From positions 124,001 through 188,000 of the forward strand of contig JAEQBH010001385.1 in assembly GCA_016808115.1 (NCBI GenBank): 64,000 bases of DNA. The letters are read 5' to 3'. How positions within the stretch are numbered: the first letter of the stretch is position 1; each line of letters begins with the position of its first letter. This document shows, piece by piece, positions 24,401 through 35,900 of the stretch. The DNA comes from Tetrastigma voinierianum. Lineage: Eukaryota; Streptophyta; Magnoliopsida; Vitales; Vitaceae. Both the position numbers and the translations under genes were made by a program. Below the pieces are notes generated by a model, which saw only the letters and a list, made by a program, of their open reading frames with translations, searched no databases and was not told the DNA's origin.

Positions 24401-25191
24401 AGTCCCAATCCAACCCAAACAGCCCCTTAGGGCAGAAAACACAGCCAAACAGCCCCTTAGGATAGAAAATACAACCAAACAACCCTTAGAGTGGAAAATA
24501 AACCAAAGTATGAAGAGATCACACCTCTTTTAAAAGCATGGTAGCTGAGGGTAAGGAAACACTCCGCAGCGAAATCCTTGATTTCGCAATCTCCTTTGGA
24601 TCTTGATGAAATCACTTCTTTTTGTATGTACGTGTAGCCCTCGTCAGAGTAAGATGGAGCTTTCACTCTTTGCTTTCGGCAATTAGAGCATTAAGCGAAG
24701 CGAGGATCGAAGAGAGAAGCTTGGTCTCTTCTCTTTCTCTCCCTCTCTCTCTCGAAAATTTTCAGCAAAAAATGAGACCGTCTTGTCTCCAAAATCTAAT
24801 TTTTTTTCTAACTTATCCTCAACTTTAAAATGCTTGGCCCACGTCACGCCACGTGTCCCCGTTTATCTCCCCCGAAACAATTCATTTCGTCCCGGTTCAA
24901 TTTCAATTTATTTAATGTGAACTTTACTTAATTTATTTTCCAATTTTGAGATTTTTCTCAAAAAATCCGTTTTAGATTCCACCAAGCACCGGGTTATACG
25001 AAACGTGAAAATTCCTAATATCTCGGTCGACAAAATTCGATTGTGGGTAACTAGATTTGTGATATGAATCACGTGATTGAGGGTCGTTCGTCGTCGAGAT
25101 CCCCAGAAAATTTTCAGGTTTGCAACTTGTATTGTAGCGACACTTTACCGTTTTGCCATTTTTCGGAAAAATTCAAATTTACCCGGGTTTT
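21441..25191 (-). mobile_element. Insertion F inside element B: gypsy-type LTR plus an unassigned part
   Basis: The right end at 25191 is the start of an LTR in the minus direction (TGTAAAACCCGGG), and element B's RT frame breaks exactly there. From about 23965 to 25191 the sequence resembles, in layout, the LTRs of element H: paired degenerate GTCCCAAATTC blocks, a CT-rich run and AACTTTACTTAATTT. It carries a tandem duplication of about 190 bp (around 23990-24100 and 24180-24290). The left boundary is not fixed. The part at 21590-23960 is a CpG-rich island treated separately. Confidence 0.55.
21590..23960. other. CpG-rich island of unknown origin
   Basis: About 2.4 kb that departs sharply from the AT-rich surroundings, most of all at 21640-21810 (dense GCCG, CGCG, GCGC words), 22190-22450 and 23400-23960. 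Open frames on both strands (for example 143 codons at 21635-22066 plus, 127 codons at 22071-22454 minus) have no recognisable domain. A plant-like segment (22450-22940) interrupts it. It could be the GC-rich part of a long LTR, a captured fragment, organellar or bacterial DNA, or an assembly artefact. I do not assign a function. Confidence 0.4.
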
Positions 25192-25398
25192 ACATCAATA
25201 ACCAAGTCATAATCCAACTTTTTAACATACAAAATGGACTCACTTAGGCTCTTCTGAAAACCTAGGCTCGGAAAATGCCCATCCATCTTATTGTACCATG
25301 CTCTAGGAGCTTGCTTCAAGCCATGCAACGCCTTCTTAAGCACATAAACCTTCTCCTCCTGACCTGATATGATGAATCCTTCTGGTTGTTCAACATAA
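25192..25398 (-). pseudogene. Element B RT, middle part
   Basis: The minus strand reads EQPEGFIISGQEEKVYVLKK and then ALHGLKQAPRAWYNKM, the copia RT block after the first catalytic Asp. The open frame ends at 25399 where element C starts and at 25191 where F starts. Its upstream neighbour lies at 32161-32370. Confidence 0.92.
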
Positions 25399-26140
25399 TG
25401 TTAGTAAACAATAATTTTCAAAAAGGTGTTGTCCCACATGGAAAATAGACAAGAGTCTTTTATGGGTTTATATACTAAAACCCAATTATGGGCTTGTACA
25501 TGACTTGAGAAAAGGGGATCCCTCGCACGCACAATGGGGTGAAAGCCGGAAGTCCCGGCCGTAAATCGATCGCCCCCATTTGGCGATAATAAACACACGA
25601 GACAAGTCGTTTTTGCAAATCAATTTTATTTTTATAGGCCTAAATAAAAACCTTAATTTTTGAGTATTTAAAATCAAAACGATTCAAGTCATAAAATCGC
25701 AGTAAATACAAAAACTAATAATTAAATTTGTATTTAACCCATAACTTTTTTTAATTAAATCCTATTAATAGCCAACGACCATTTGTTTTAAATTCAAACA
25801 TGTTTTTGCCTATAAATACAAACAGGTCTTGATGTTACAAAATATATTTTTCTCCAACTTTCTTCTGCAACTTTGGAATATCAATCTTCCCCTCTCTCTT
25901 GTTCTGCTCCAGTTAGGCGTCTTAGACTACGAATCTTGTTGTAATACAAGGGAATCAAATTCACAGGATAGTGTTTCTGCGCATCGGTTGAGTTTTCTCC
26001 AAACTCTTGCTCGTTTCAGTACACCATGAGTCTCGAAGGCTGCGGTCGAAGTGATCTTCACTTCCTATTCCTCCCTCTGTTGTTGTTGTTGTCTCGATCT
26101 TCTCACCAAGACCTTCTACAAGGTACGCGAAATTTCAACA
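25399..26140 (+). repeat. Element C 5' LTR
   Basis: 742 bp. A TATA-like CTATAAATACAAAC near 25811-25825 is conserved in the other LTR (near 31831-31844), marking the probable U3/R boundary. The first 240 bp differ strongly between the two LTRs. Confidence 0.92.
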
Positions 26141-26399
26141 ATCTTAGGAATTTGACCATGGACACCAATGCTATAGTCCTTGCCCTGCTTTGTCAGGCTT
26201 TAGCAAGCGAGCTCCTCAGCTGCGACTCCTTCCATTGCAACTCTCCACGCCCCTCGGTCCGATCCCCAGCCATTGCTCTTTGCGCCACCGATTCACCACG
26301 TCTTACCTTTTCTGTGAATCACTTTCAAACATCCATAATTGAGGTCTTCTCTGGCCAAAATTTCAAACGCTAGCAAGAACGGATATACTCCACTCTCGA

Positions 26400-26930
26400 T
26401 ATGCATGGAGTGTCATGGTTGTTGTTCATTGAAAACACGATTCCCAACTCAGAGACATGGACACATGCGAACAAGGTTTGTCGACATACCATCCTATGAT
26501 ATATGGCATGCTAGATTAGGACATGTGAGTAGTGATATATTAAGAAAATACAAACTCTAGGCCTTATCAATGATATTAATTATTCAGGTTTAAGTAAATG
26601 TCAAATATGTGCCACTTCTAAGCAAACTAAAAAGACATGTGGCTCAGTGACTAGAGAATAAAACTATTAGAACTTATTCATTCTGATCTAGGAGATTTAA
26701 AACAAACTATGACTAGAGGAGGTAAGAAATTCTATATGACCTTCATTGATGATTATTCTAGGTTCATTAGAGTTTACTTGCTTAGAAATAAAGATGAAGC
26801 ATTTGACATATTCTTAAGTTATAAAGCTGAAGTAGAAAATCAACTTGATAGGAAAATCAAAAGGATTAAGATCGATAAAAGAGATGATGAATTCTCTACT
26901 TATTATTGCTTGTACCCTAATATGGGGTAA
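26400..26930 (+). pseudogene. Element C pre-integrase and integrase core
   Basis: IWHARLGHVSSDILRKYKL (near 26500-26558) is the copia integrase zinc-binding start. The matching C..C pair follows near 26610-26640 in another frame. The core begins GGKKFYMTFIDDYSRFIRVY (near 26720-26780), and the second catalytic position reads IKIDKRDDEF (near 26860-26895), where the usual Asn is lost. The frame ends at 26929. Not functional. Confidence 0.88.
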
Positions 26931-28100
26931 ACCATATTGTATGCATGTCATCCTCTGAAAATACAGAATTTCATATAAAGCGGTAAGACACCTATGAGTT
27001 ATGGAAATGTCATGCACCTAACCTTAAATATTTGAAAGTGTAGGGGTGTCTTGCCAATGGTATGTATTACATGATCCACAAAAAGAGGAAAATAGGATCA
27101 GACTTACGATTGCATGTTGTGGGTATGCTATGAATGTGTTGACATATGTTTCTAATTTTGACGTGTTCTAGAGATGCAGCAATTATTGAGACAAAAATGC
27201 CAAAAAAATTTAACATATTTTCACTTTTTGAAAAAATTTCTCATGCCACATGTGTGAATGATATAGAAAGCTCATATAGTGAGCATGTGTGCCTTCTGCA
27301 TGGTACGATATGGAAGCTCTCATTATGAGGTTGAATGAGTAAACAGAAAAGTTTCATTTGGAGATGATTTTATACTGTTTGATTGAAATGAGGCTAGTCC
27401 TCTTATTTTGGCTTGATTTGTACTTGAGCGCATTACTTTAGAAAACCATTAAGGCTTGAATCTATTTTAAGAGAATCACATTAGGAGTTAATTCGATTTG
27501 CCTTTAAGGCAAACCTATTGGTTCTGAGTGTATTTTCAAAGAAATATTTGCTACCAGATGGTTGGTGAAAACAAAGATAGGTTAGTAGCGAAGGTTTTGC
27601 AAAAACAAATGTGTGTTGACTATTTTGATACGTTTGCTCCTCTGTTACTAGGATTTCTCTTTCATTCGTATTTGGTGCTTTTTGACTTCTATCCATAAAC
27701 TTTGTATCGTTGGATGTTAAACAACCCCTTGCAGTGGAGATTTAAAGGAAGAGATTTATGTTACAACTTTGAAGGTTGTATTATACTAGACAAGAAAATA
27801 AGAGTTTGCAAATTGAATAGAATCTCTGCTTATGTGGTTACAAAAAGCCAACAAAACGATTGGAATGAAATTTGATATTAATGCTTTGTTGAAAAGCGGG
27901 TTTATCTTATTGAAGTGGATAAAAATGTGTATATAAAAATGAAAAGAATGTATAATCATTGCATTTGTATAGATGATATGTTAATTTTAGCCTTCTTGTA
28001 TTTGTGAGTACATGAGTACCCGAAGTTTCTTCACGGTTTGACATAAAAAAGATATATATGAAGCTAAGGTAATTTGGAGTGTGAAGATCACAAAATAAGG
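26931..28100 (+). pseudogene. Element C integrase tail and RT
   Basis: Frames change often. Near 27500-27650 fragments such as KPIGSECIFKE and CVDYFDTFAP mark the RT amino part. The catalytic block reads CICIDDMLIL near 27965-27995, where YVDD has become CIDD. The link between these is decayed. Confidence 0.8.
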
Positions 28101-28785
28101 TGATTGTATAATGCTATCGCAAGAACATTATGTTGAAAATACTGAGAGTTCGGACATTTTGTTATCCGAACACAAGTACCCTTTATGATTAACACCCGTT
28201 TAATGAAAAGTGGTGATCTTGTGGGTTAAGAAAATTTGGTATGCCGCAGTTATTATTGGGAGTACGATGCATTTGATGAACTTTTCATTGACACTGTATC
28301 TGCGATTAGTGTAAGATTAAGTAGACATCATATTGTGTGATCGGCAGGTCGTTAATTGGTAATAAAATACTTAAGGGTACCATGAACTGGTATCTATGTA
28401 GTTGATTTCCTTTAGTTGTGTTGGAAGGGTGGCGATATGGCGGATCTCTGATTCAGATGAGATAAAATCCACAAGCGGTTATGTCTTTAATTTGAGAGGT
28501 GGTGTTGTTGCTTGGAAATCATCTAAACATTTTCAAACCATTTATACACCATGGAATCATGTTTACTATAGTTCTTGAATCTGGAGTAAAAGTGAGTGGT
28601 TAAGGAACTCTATCGAGAGTTCCTTTGAGATATATTATTTTGTCTCATGCATTGTGATTACCATGACCAATGCTCGATCCCAGAAGAATAAATCATTGAT
28701 GGGAAAAAGCAGACATATTAAGTCTAGACGAGGTTGTAAACGTTGAAATATGGAATTATTTCCATTTACTATGTAAAGTCAGAAG
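28101..28785 (+). pseudogene. Element C RNase H, upstream part
   Basis: DSDEIKSTSGYVFNLRGGVV and AWKSSKH (near 28455-28535) and KSRHIKSR (near 28703-28727) are the standard copia RNase H landmarks. The frame runs up to YYVKSE, which ends exactly where LTR E begins at 28786. Confidence 0.88.
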
Positions 28786-30660
28786 TGTAACACCCCAAAT
28801 TATACTCTAGTAGTTTATTACAGTTTAGGGTATAATATAAGTAAAATTTGCATTTTTTGGAAATTTAAGTACTAAGGGTAAAATGGTAATTTTCCAATTA
28901 AGGACCCAAGGGACATAAGATAAAAAGATTATATGTTAAAATAGAAATATGATAAGTTGACTTGCAAATAGATGGGAGTTGAAGGACTAAAATGAAAAAG
29001 GGGAAAATTAAGGGCCAAATGCCTTACAGCCAAACATGCCTTGTTAGATAAGGGAGTTCCCATTTTGTTGGCTTTGGCTAGGGCATTTACGGTTTTGGAG
29101 AGGAGCAAAAGTTTGGGGTTGAGTTCTCCATTTCTTGGTGTTCCTTGTTCAAGTGGGAAGGAAGGAAGAAGATAAGGAAAAAAGAAAGCTAGGTTTTGAA
29201 GGTTTCAAGAAGATTAAGGTATGAAACTTTGGTATGGAATACTTCATGTGATGTATGGAAATGAAGTATGGAACTTTGGTATAGATTCAATGATCTGCCC
29301 GGAAACTAATTATGGAACTTTGGTATGGATTACTTGATGGGAAGTAACCTTTCCTCTTTACCTCTATGTTTGGGTTAGAACCTTAACTTTCATTATATAT
29401 GTATTTAAAGTTGACAATTAGTTGGAGTTGTTTTGTGCCTTTGGTCTTGATTGGTAAATTTCAATGAAAAGAAGTTGCCCATTCTGCAGATGCGACCCTA
29501 CGCTGGCGTGAGGAGCACTACCGCCTGGCGTCGTCTTTGCACATGCACGTAGGAACCCACACCCTAGACGAGCGAGGCACAATTTTGAACTTTACGATCG
29601 CCTAAGTAGCGGTGCCGCCTTAGCGAACATCTCACTTTAGGCGTACTTGCAAATCTGTTTTGTTTTCTCTTATTAGATTAATTCTGCGATCATCCATTAG
29701 GTAATGGAGATCTATCGTGAATGATTCGTACAGCATGTATACAAATTGATGAAATGCTCACAAACCTCGCTTCCCTCAAACTTGATCACGTAAGTTGAAG
29801 CGAAACATTTCTTACTTATAATTACTAATATACTGATTAAAGAACTGATATAATAATCTTAATGTAATGCATATGGTATGCGCAAGGCGATAACTGATCA
29901 TACCTACGATAAGTCTTTATAAGCAGCTCACTCTTGATCTTCGACACTTTTTATTCGTGGCGGGACGTCTGTTTATTAACCGGCACTACGACCCGGTATT
30001 ATGCCGTGCAACTTTAGGTACCTATTGTATTATGTCTCGTTTCATTATTCCGGTATATCTGAATGACGTTTATGATAAGAATATGAATAATGTATATGGA
30101 AATATTAACATCTCACGAAATCCATGAGTAATTGGTTTGTTGCGTAATTGTACTGAATTTGCCCTGCATCTGCAGATTCCATTCTACGCTCATGGGAATG
30201 TGAAAATTCGATATATAAAATGTTAGAATATTATCTCTTTTGTAATTAAGAACCCTTTATTGTGAAATATATATTATCTATTTTCCCCTTGGCTATAAGT
30301 TTAACACAGGTGTTTTTCTATTATTATAGTCTTGAAGGTTATCTGAGCATTTATGTTCTTGAGCTGACACGGCATTAGAAGTCCTTATGTGGGTTTTTAA
30401 TATGTTTTGTCATGTAAATGCCAATATTTGGAGATAGTACAACTTGTGGAAGTCTGAAATAAATGAGACCAAGACTCTTATGCAAACATTTAACTTCTTT
30501 TCAGTGTGTATACAATTTATCTTTTAGAAGAATTCATGGATTTAGAGATTATGTCAATAGCAAGTTTGGATTTATATTTGAAATAGGCCATCAGTATCGA
30601 GAAAATCAAGTACAAAGTCGATCCTGTGTAGGCGTCCACGTCATGTCTGCCTGAAATGAG
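28786..30660 (+). mobile_element. LTR E, gypsy-type, nested in element C (right end approximate)
   Basis: It starts TGTAACACCCCAAATTATAC, the start seen in complement at the LTRs of element H. It interrupts the RNase H of element C after YYVKSE; the frame resumes near 30672 with DPLA and GRK. Left flank is AGAAG (28781-28785), but an exact copy on the right is not found. No internal coding is seen, so it looks like a solo LTR of about 1.9 kb. A GC-richer segment at 29490-29640 resembles one in LTR D. Confidence 0.65.
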
Positions 30661-31364
30661 GGGGGAAGGAAGATTGAAGATTAAATTTAGGTGATCCTCT
30701 GGCCTTCAAACCTTTGGGAAGAAAATTAATTTTGACATATCGAGTAGAATGAGGACTTAGCTTGATTAAGAGATTAGCGGTGATGGGAACTAACCTTTGT
30801 GATTGGAGATCCCGTGAAGAAGGTTCATATAGGTAATAACAAGTCACTTGCTAGTGCTGGTACGACAAGATTGTCCCTTTACTATCTGTTATTAGTTATG
30901 GTCTTAGAATGCATAATTTGAGAGGGGATCGTAATAATACTCATAATGATTTCATACTATCTCTTATTAGTGGTACACATAAATGCGGTCTGTACTTGAA
31001 AATCACCTATCATAAAAAATTAGTAAAATTAGACCGCTCCTGTGAAGTGGTATGGCAAAATTTAAGCGCTTATATGAAATAATCAAAGCACATGCATGGC
31101 CTTTAAAATGCTACTTGGCGTTGGCTTGTGAAATCGTGTGTGGTGTTGATGATAAGGTCCCAACTACGATCAAGAGTACTCTAATTCATAGAAGTTATAA
31201 GCTTCACGTCTTTGCAACGTAAATTAACATTCGTATGTTTGGTTCGTGCTTCGTTGAACGCAGAATTTAAGGCACTTACACCTTCTTCCATATTCGAACA
31301 AAATGTTTTAAATCTGAAATTTTTTTGTTGAATCTGACCATATTTTTGCAGAAAATGTGGGGAT
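30661..31364 (+). pseudogene. Element C RNase H end and 3' untranslated region
   Basis: The pol C-terminus is readable to about 30770 (GDPLA, then GRK). The rest up to the polypurine tract at 31352-31363 is non-coding. The short minus-strand frames here are shadows. Confidence 0.65.
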
Positions 31365-32160
31365 TGTTAGTAAACAATAGTTTTCAAAAAAGGAATTGTT
31401 ATCCAGCATGGAAAAAGACAAGAACTTTTTATGTTTATATACTAAAACTTCGATTATGAAGCGTACATGACTTGAGAAAATGTGAATCCCCTCCACCTGC
31501 CTGAGAAATGGTAGAAAACCCACAGAATTTAAAGTGCAAATCAATGGGTTACTTGACGACCCCACCCCTTGTATGCGTGAATAGGCTTTTTGGGACAAAT
31601 TCGGTTTTGCTCTAAATCAATTTTGTTTTTGTAGGCCTAAATAAAAACCTTAGTTTTTTAGTATTTAAAATCAAAACAGTCCAAGTCATAAAATTGCAGT
31701 AAATACAAAACCGTTTGATTTTGAATTCAAATTCTAAATAATTAAATTTGCATTTAATCCATTATGTTGTTTAATTAAATCCTCTTAATGGCCAACGACC
31801 ATTTGTTTTAAATTCAAACTTATTTTTGCCTATAAATACAAACGAGTCCTGATGTTACATAATATCTTTTTCTCGAACTTTCTTTTGCAACTTTGGAATA
31901 TCAATCTTCATCTCTGTTGTTCTTTGCTCAGGAGTTGATCACCAGACTCTACAGAAGAATTGTTGTATCTGGGAATCAAATTCCTAAGGACGGGTGTTTT
32001 ACACTGCGCGCTCCCGATTGAGTTTTCTCCAATGCTTTGCCGTTTCACAGTGCGCGTATTGATCTCGAACTTACCGTCCATTCTTACGTTCTTTGTTCAC
32101 CGCTCCGTTTGTAGCTCTTGTCTCGATCTTTCAGAGCCTTCTGAGGCTGCAATTTCAACA
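31365..32160 (+). repeat. Element C 3' LTR
   Basis: 796 bp, alignable to 25399-26140, best from the TAGGCCTAAATAAAAACCTTA block onward. The TSD CATAA follows. Confidence 0.92.
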
Positions 32161-32640
32161 CATAAATCTCTTCCTACAATACTCCATTTAGAAATGCAGA
32201 TTTGACATCTAAATGATACACTTTCAACCGCACCGGCGAATAAGGCGGGGAGACTGATGCGATAAAGTATCTGCTACATGTGCAAATGTTGAAGAAGTAC
32301 TCCCCGAACTTGTGCATAACCTTTTACTCTGAACTTAGCCTTATGTTTGTTCACTAAGCCATTACAAATTTAGTTTAGTCGAACCCACTTGGTCAATGAT
32401 CTTTATCTTTTGGCTTCTCCTTTTAACTCACCAGGTTTGATCTTGCCTCCAATCCTTGACTCTCTTTCATTGCACTCATCCATCTCGATCATTTTCATGC
32501 CCATCGATGTCTCTAGCTTGACCACATTGAACCTTTGGTATATATCGACCGAGATCACGGTGCCTACAGATGGAGTGTCATCCACAACTAACCTGGTGAG
32601 GACACCATCCTGCAAGATGCCGTTGAAGTATCGTTGATTC
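32161..32640 (-). pseudogene. Element B RT, upstream part
   Basis: The minus strand reads HLDVKSAFLNGVL, then TAG, then EEIYV up to the edge of element C at 32161. This is the first RT catalytic block. The stop is a single base change from a Gln or Glu codon. The frame resumes at 25398 with EQPEGF. Confidence 0.9.
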
Positions 32641-33490
32641 ACTCAGCTTTAGGAATTGAACATCCACTGCTGGTGATCACCTTTCCATACTTTGGGTACA
32701 ATATATTACATGACCTTTGATATAGGATTGTAGCTAATAAACACTACAGAGCTCAAACTTAACTCATTATCTCTGTGACCTATATAAAGAGAAACATAGG
32801 CAATTCAAACACCTTTAAAATTGTTGAGTGGCTTGATACTAACCGTAGCGGTGTCTTCTCCAATGCCTTTCTAGGTAATATATTCATTAGAAAGACTGAT
32901 GTATTTGCTGCTTTTGCCCAAAGTTCCTTTGGTAGATTTTTCTCATCACTGACAAACACAGTCTTCTCCATAATGGATTCCCTATTTTTCCTCTACTTTC
33001 TTTCGGGTTTTTGATGTGGAGTGTGGAGCAATGAGTTGATGTTCGATTCAGCTTCCTCACATAAAGAGATTAAACCTGCAATGGTATATTACGTACCATT
33101 ATCAAATCTAATGACTTGAATCTTGCGCATTCTACTTTGATTCTCGATCCATCTTTTAAACTTGAAACGCCCAGCCTTCTAACTTTTGCTTAAGCGAAGT
33201 AAATCCGACACATTAGTATAGTCATCGATAGAATAATGAAATACATTGTTGCCATTCAATAATGAAGGGAGTTGCTTGCCAGACCGCAGTGCAGATCAGA
33301 TGATTGTAGCTTCTCTGTCATCTCTACAAGTTGACTCCTTAAAAATCTAACTTGTTTGCCATTCAGCAGCGCGCGAGGTTGAATTTCTCTGAGTTTGGTA
33401 ACCCTCTTACCATATCATTTCTTTGCGAAGTACGGGCCTTTGTGGTAAAAATGCCTGAGTCTTTATGTATCATATCTATGAATCATTTAT
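32641..33490 (-). pseudogene. Element B integrase
   Basis: LPKELWAKAANTSVFLMNIL (near 32870-32930) is the conserved end of the copia integrase core. Upstream, near 33085-33240, the minus strand reads SIDDYTNVS and later WIENQS and IRFDNGT, which hold the first and second catalytic acidic residues. Frameshifts separate them. Confidence 0.85.
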
Positions 33491-33694
33491 TTGACATTTG
33501 AAGGCCACTTGCTCATTTTCGAGAGGATTCAAAGAAAAATTCTTTTGTTGCATCTTTATCTTGAACAGCTCTCTTGTCTCTGGTCGAAGATCAAACATTT
33601 CCCTATTGAATATTTTGCCAAATCCCTTCTCTATACCAATTGTCCCACACTTGTAGGTCACGATCCAATCACGGGAACATACATTACATCGAAA
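33491..33694 (-). pseudogene. Element B protease/pre-integrase, downstream part
   Basis: ELFKIKMQQKNFSLNPLENE (near 33510-33570) and DVMYVPVIGS (near 33660-33690) are copia pre-integrase landmarks. The frame breaks at the left end of LTR D. Confidence 0.82.
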
Positions 33695-35710
33695 TGTCAC
33701 GCCTACCGGCTGGAAGATATAGGGCGCGGCGGGGTTAAGGACTCCTTACTTAAGCTTTTTGAACATTAGTGGGCCCGTTTGATAAATAAATCCGTAAGGA
33801 AATAAGATTACAATACCACCAGTAGTAGTGGTTAAACATCTTATATATATTCACGAGCCTCATTTACTTGTACATAAATAACTTTCACTATTACAAAAAC
33901 TTTTATATTTATTCTGAAAATCAAATTCGAAACCTACATCAGTGGACCCTTCTGAATGTAATGTGTTATTACATCTAATCACGGAATGCCACGGATGTCT
34001 CTTGATACTACTTGGAGTAAGCAGCTCGTCTTAAAGAACATAGGCTTTAGTAGAACAGATATGATACTTGAAGTGGTCCACATTCTGAGAATACATATAT
34101 CATAAAAGCATGTGTCAAAGTTTAAATATCACAGATTCTATAACAAAGTTTTCATGTACACGCCAATTCTTGTACTTGAGAACTTTCATATCTCTCGTAG
34201 GGTTCAAACAGATATATATATCTGAAGTACACAGAAGTCTGTCTGAACATATGATGATTTCTTAATTCTTACTTCTTGTTCATCATTGATTCTTATCATT
34301 TTAATTTCATGTAGCCTTATTATTCGGGTATACAACATATAAGTATTTGCACTGCGTAGATCTCTATCTTGAGATAGAGAAGGACCATGATCTGATAAGT
34401 ACGAAAATCTGATCACCGATGCGAGCAGAGGCGATGTTGCCAGCGCCTTGATAGAAGTGTCGTAGCGGCTAGTAGGAATGTCGAAGCATTGATCGAGCGT
34501 GCGTGCCGCGTAGCGAGTGTCGCCTTAGCGGGTGTCGAAGCGATCGGAGACATATGCGCCGCGTAACGAAGTACCAGTGCGGCTGTAGTGGCCAACCAAC
34601 GTCCAGTGCTGATAGGTCGCTATTCAATCTTAGTAAGCATCTGATTATATGTATTTGAGTCGTTTTGCTGTTCTTGTCATTGTGAGAAGCGAAAATAATG
34701 TTTGCCCAGTGGATCCGTGACGAAGCAATATTTTTCATATGGCACTCTTATACTTATCACAGTCCCTTTCATTCACTTATTAGAAATTCTTCGGTAATCC
34801 GATGGATAATTGTTGGGGTGGTGGAAGAGGAACGAAAGCGAACTTGCGAATGCGCTGGGTGGAGAGGTTCTTCCAGGGCATGCTACGCTGGCGAGATTTA
34901 GAAAGTTCGAGAAAACTTGACCTTGGGTTCCTTTAAGCGAAGGTGTCTCGCTGGCGGGATTCTACGCCCAGGCTGGGGTGTCGAGTATAGCGGGTAGCCG
35001 GTTGTGTTTTAAGTCGAAACTCTTTAACCAAAACACACCATTTGAAACAAAACCATAAACCTTCTTGACCAAAAACACATGTATTGAAAGTTAGGGTTCT
35101 CCCAACCCGGCTTAAACAAGTATTTCCAAAACCAAAGTTTCCAAACAATTCGAACTAATATATCATACTTAGTTTCTACTTACAAGTATCCAGCAAGTGT
35201 TCCAAAACTTCGAACTACTAATATCAAGATTCGATAAATATTCACCACAAAAATAGTTTATCTTGAAATGGATGATTTAAAATGCGAACTTCTCCTTCTT
35301 TCCTTCTTCACTTAACTATCTTTATTCTTCTTCTTCTCTTCTTCTCTTCTCTTTATAACTAAATAGTAATACCCAACCAAAATAAGCGAAAATAGGGTAT
35401 TTTATTCACCTTTTAATGTTAAGGCCATGTTTGGCTAACCTTTATTTTGGGTTAATTTCTCCTTTTGCATTTATGTCCTTTTATTCCTCTTTGTTGCAAA
35501 TTTTAACTTATCTTATTTCCAATTTAGCAGCATGTAATCCTTTCCTCTTATGCATAGGTCAGAGTGTAAAATTACTAATTATCCTTAACTCTTGGATAAA
35601 TCTCTAGTTTTTATCATTTTCTTACTTAACATCTATAATAGGAAAATACAAATTTTACTTTTCATACTAAACCCCAAAATAACTACTAAGGGATCTCAGT
35701 CGGGGTGTTC
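33695..35710 (-). mobile_element. LTR D, gypsy-type, nested in element B
   Basis: About 2.0 kb without coding, in minus orientation. The plus-strand left end reads TGTCACGCCTACCGG. The right end is GGGGTGTTC, so the sense start is close to GAACACCCCGACTGAG with its terminal TG lost. Flanks CGAAA (33690-33694) and TGAAA (35711-35715) are a near-duplicate. A CG-rich segment with GTCGCCTTAGCGGGTGTCG words lies at 34420-34610. Probably a solo LTR related to E. Confidence 0.65.
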
Positions 35711-35900
35711 TGAAACCGACTTAATCCACCGCACAACTCTTGACCTCTCTACGCTAAGTATTTCTCCATTTCAATTCTCACCTTGATTTTATTGACATCA
35801 AAGGTTTCTAAACAGTTCTCATCACTTGTCATATGGTTTGTCTGACCACTATCAGCCAGTATTTATGGGTATTAGAGTAAGTAATGAACAACTAATCTAC
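35711..35900 (-). pseudogene. Element B protease, upstream part
   Basis: The minus strand reads DSGQTNHMTSDENC, a copia protease start with catalytic DSG kept and the next residue changed, followed by KIKVRIEME. It continues toward LTR D and resumes at 33694. Confidence 0.88.

Larger units (their letters stand above)
25399..32160 (+). mobile_element. Copia element C, nested in element B
   Basis: Plus-strand copia element of 6.76 kb with LTRs at 25399-26140 and 31365-32160, both starting TGTTAGTAAACAATA and ending AATTTCAACA. A perfect 5-bp duplication CATAA flanks it (25394-25398 and 32161-32165). A purine-rich tract AAATGTGGGGA sits just before the 3' LTR. Gag and protease are largely gone; integrase, RT and RNase H are recognisable but broken. 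No clear primer-binding site follows the 5' LTR. It carries LTR E within its RNase H. Confidence 0.93.
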
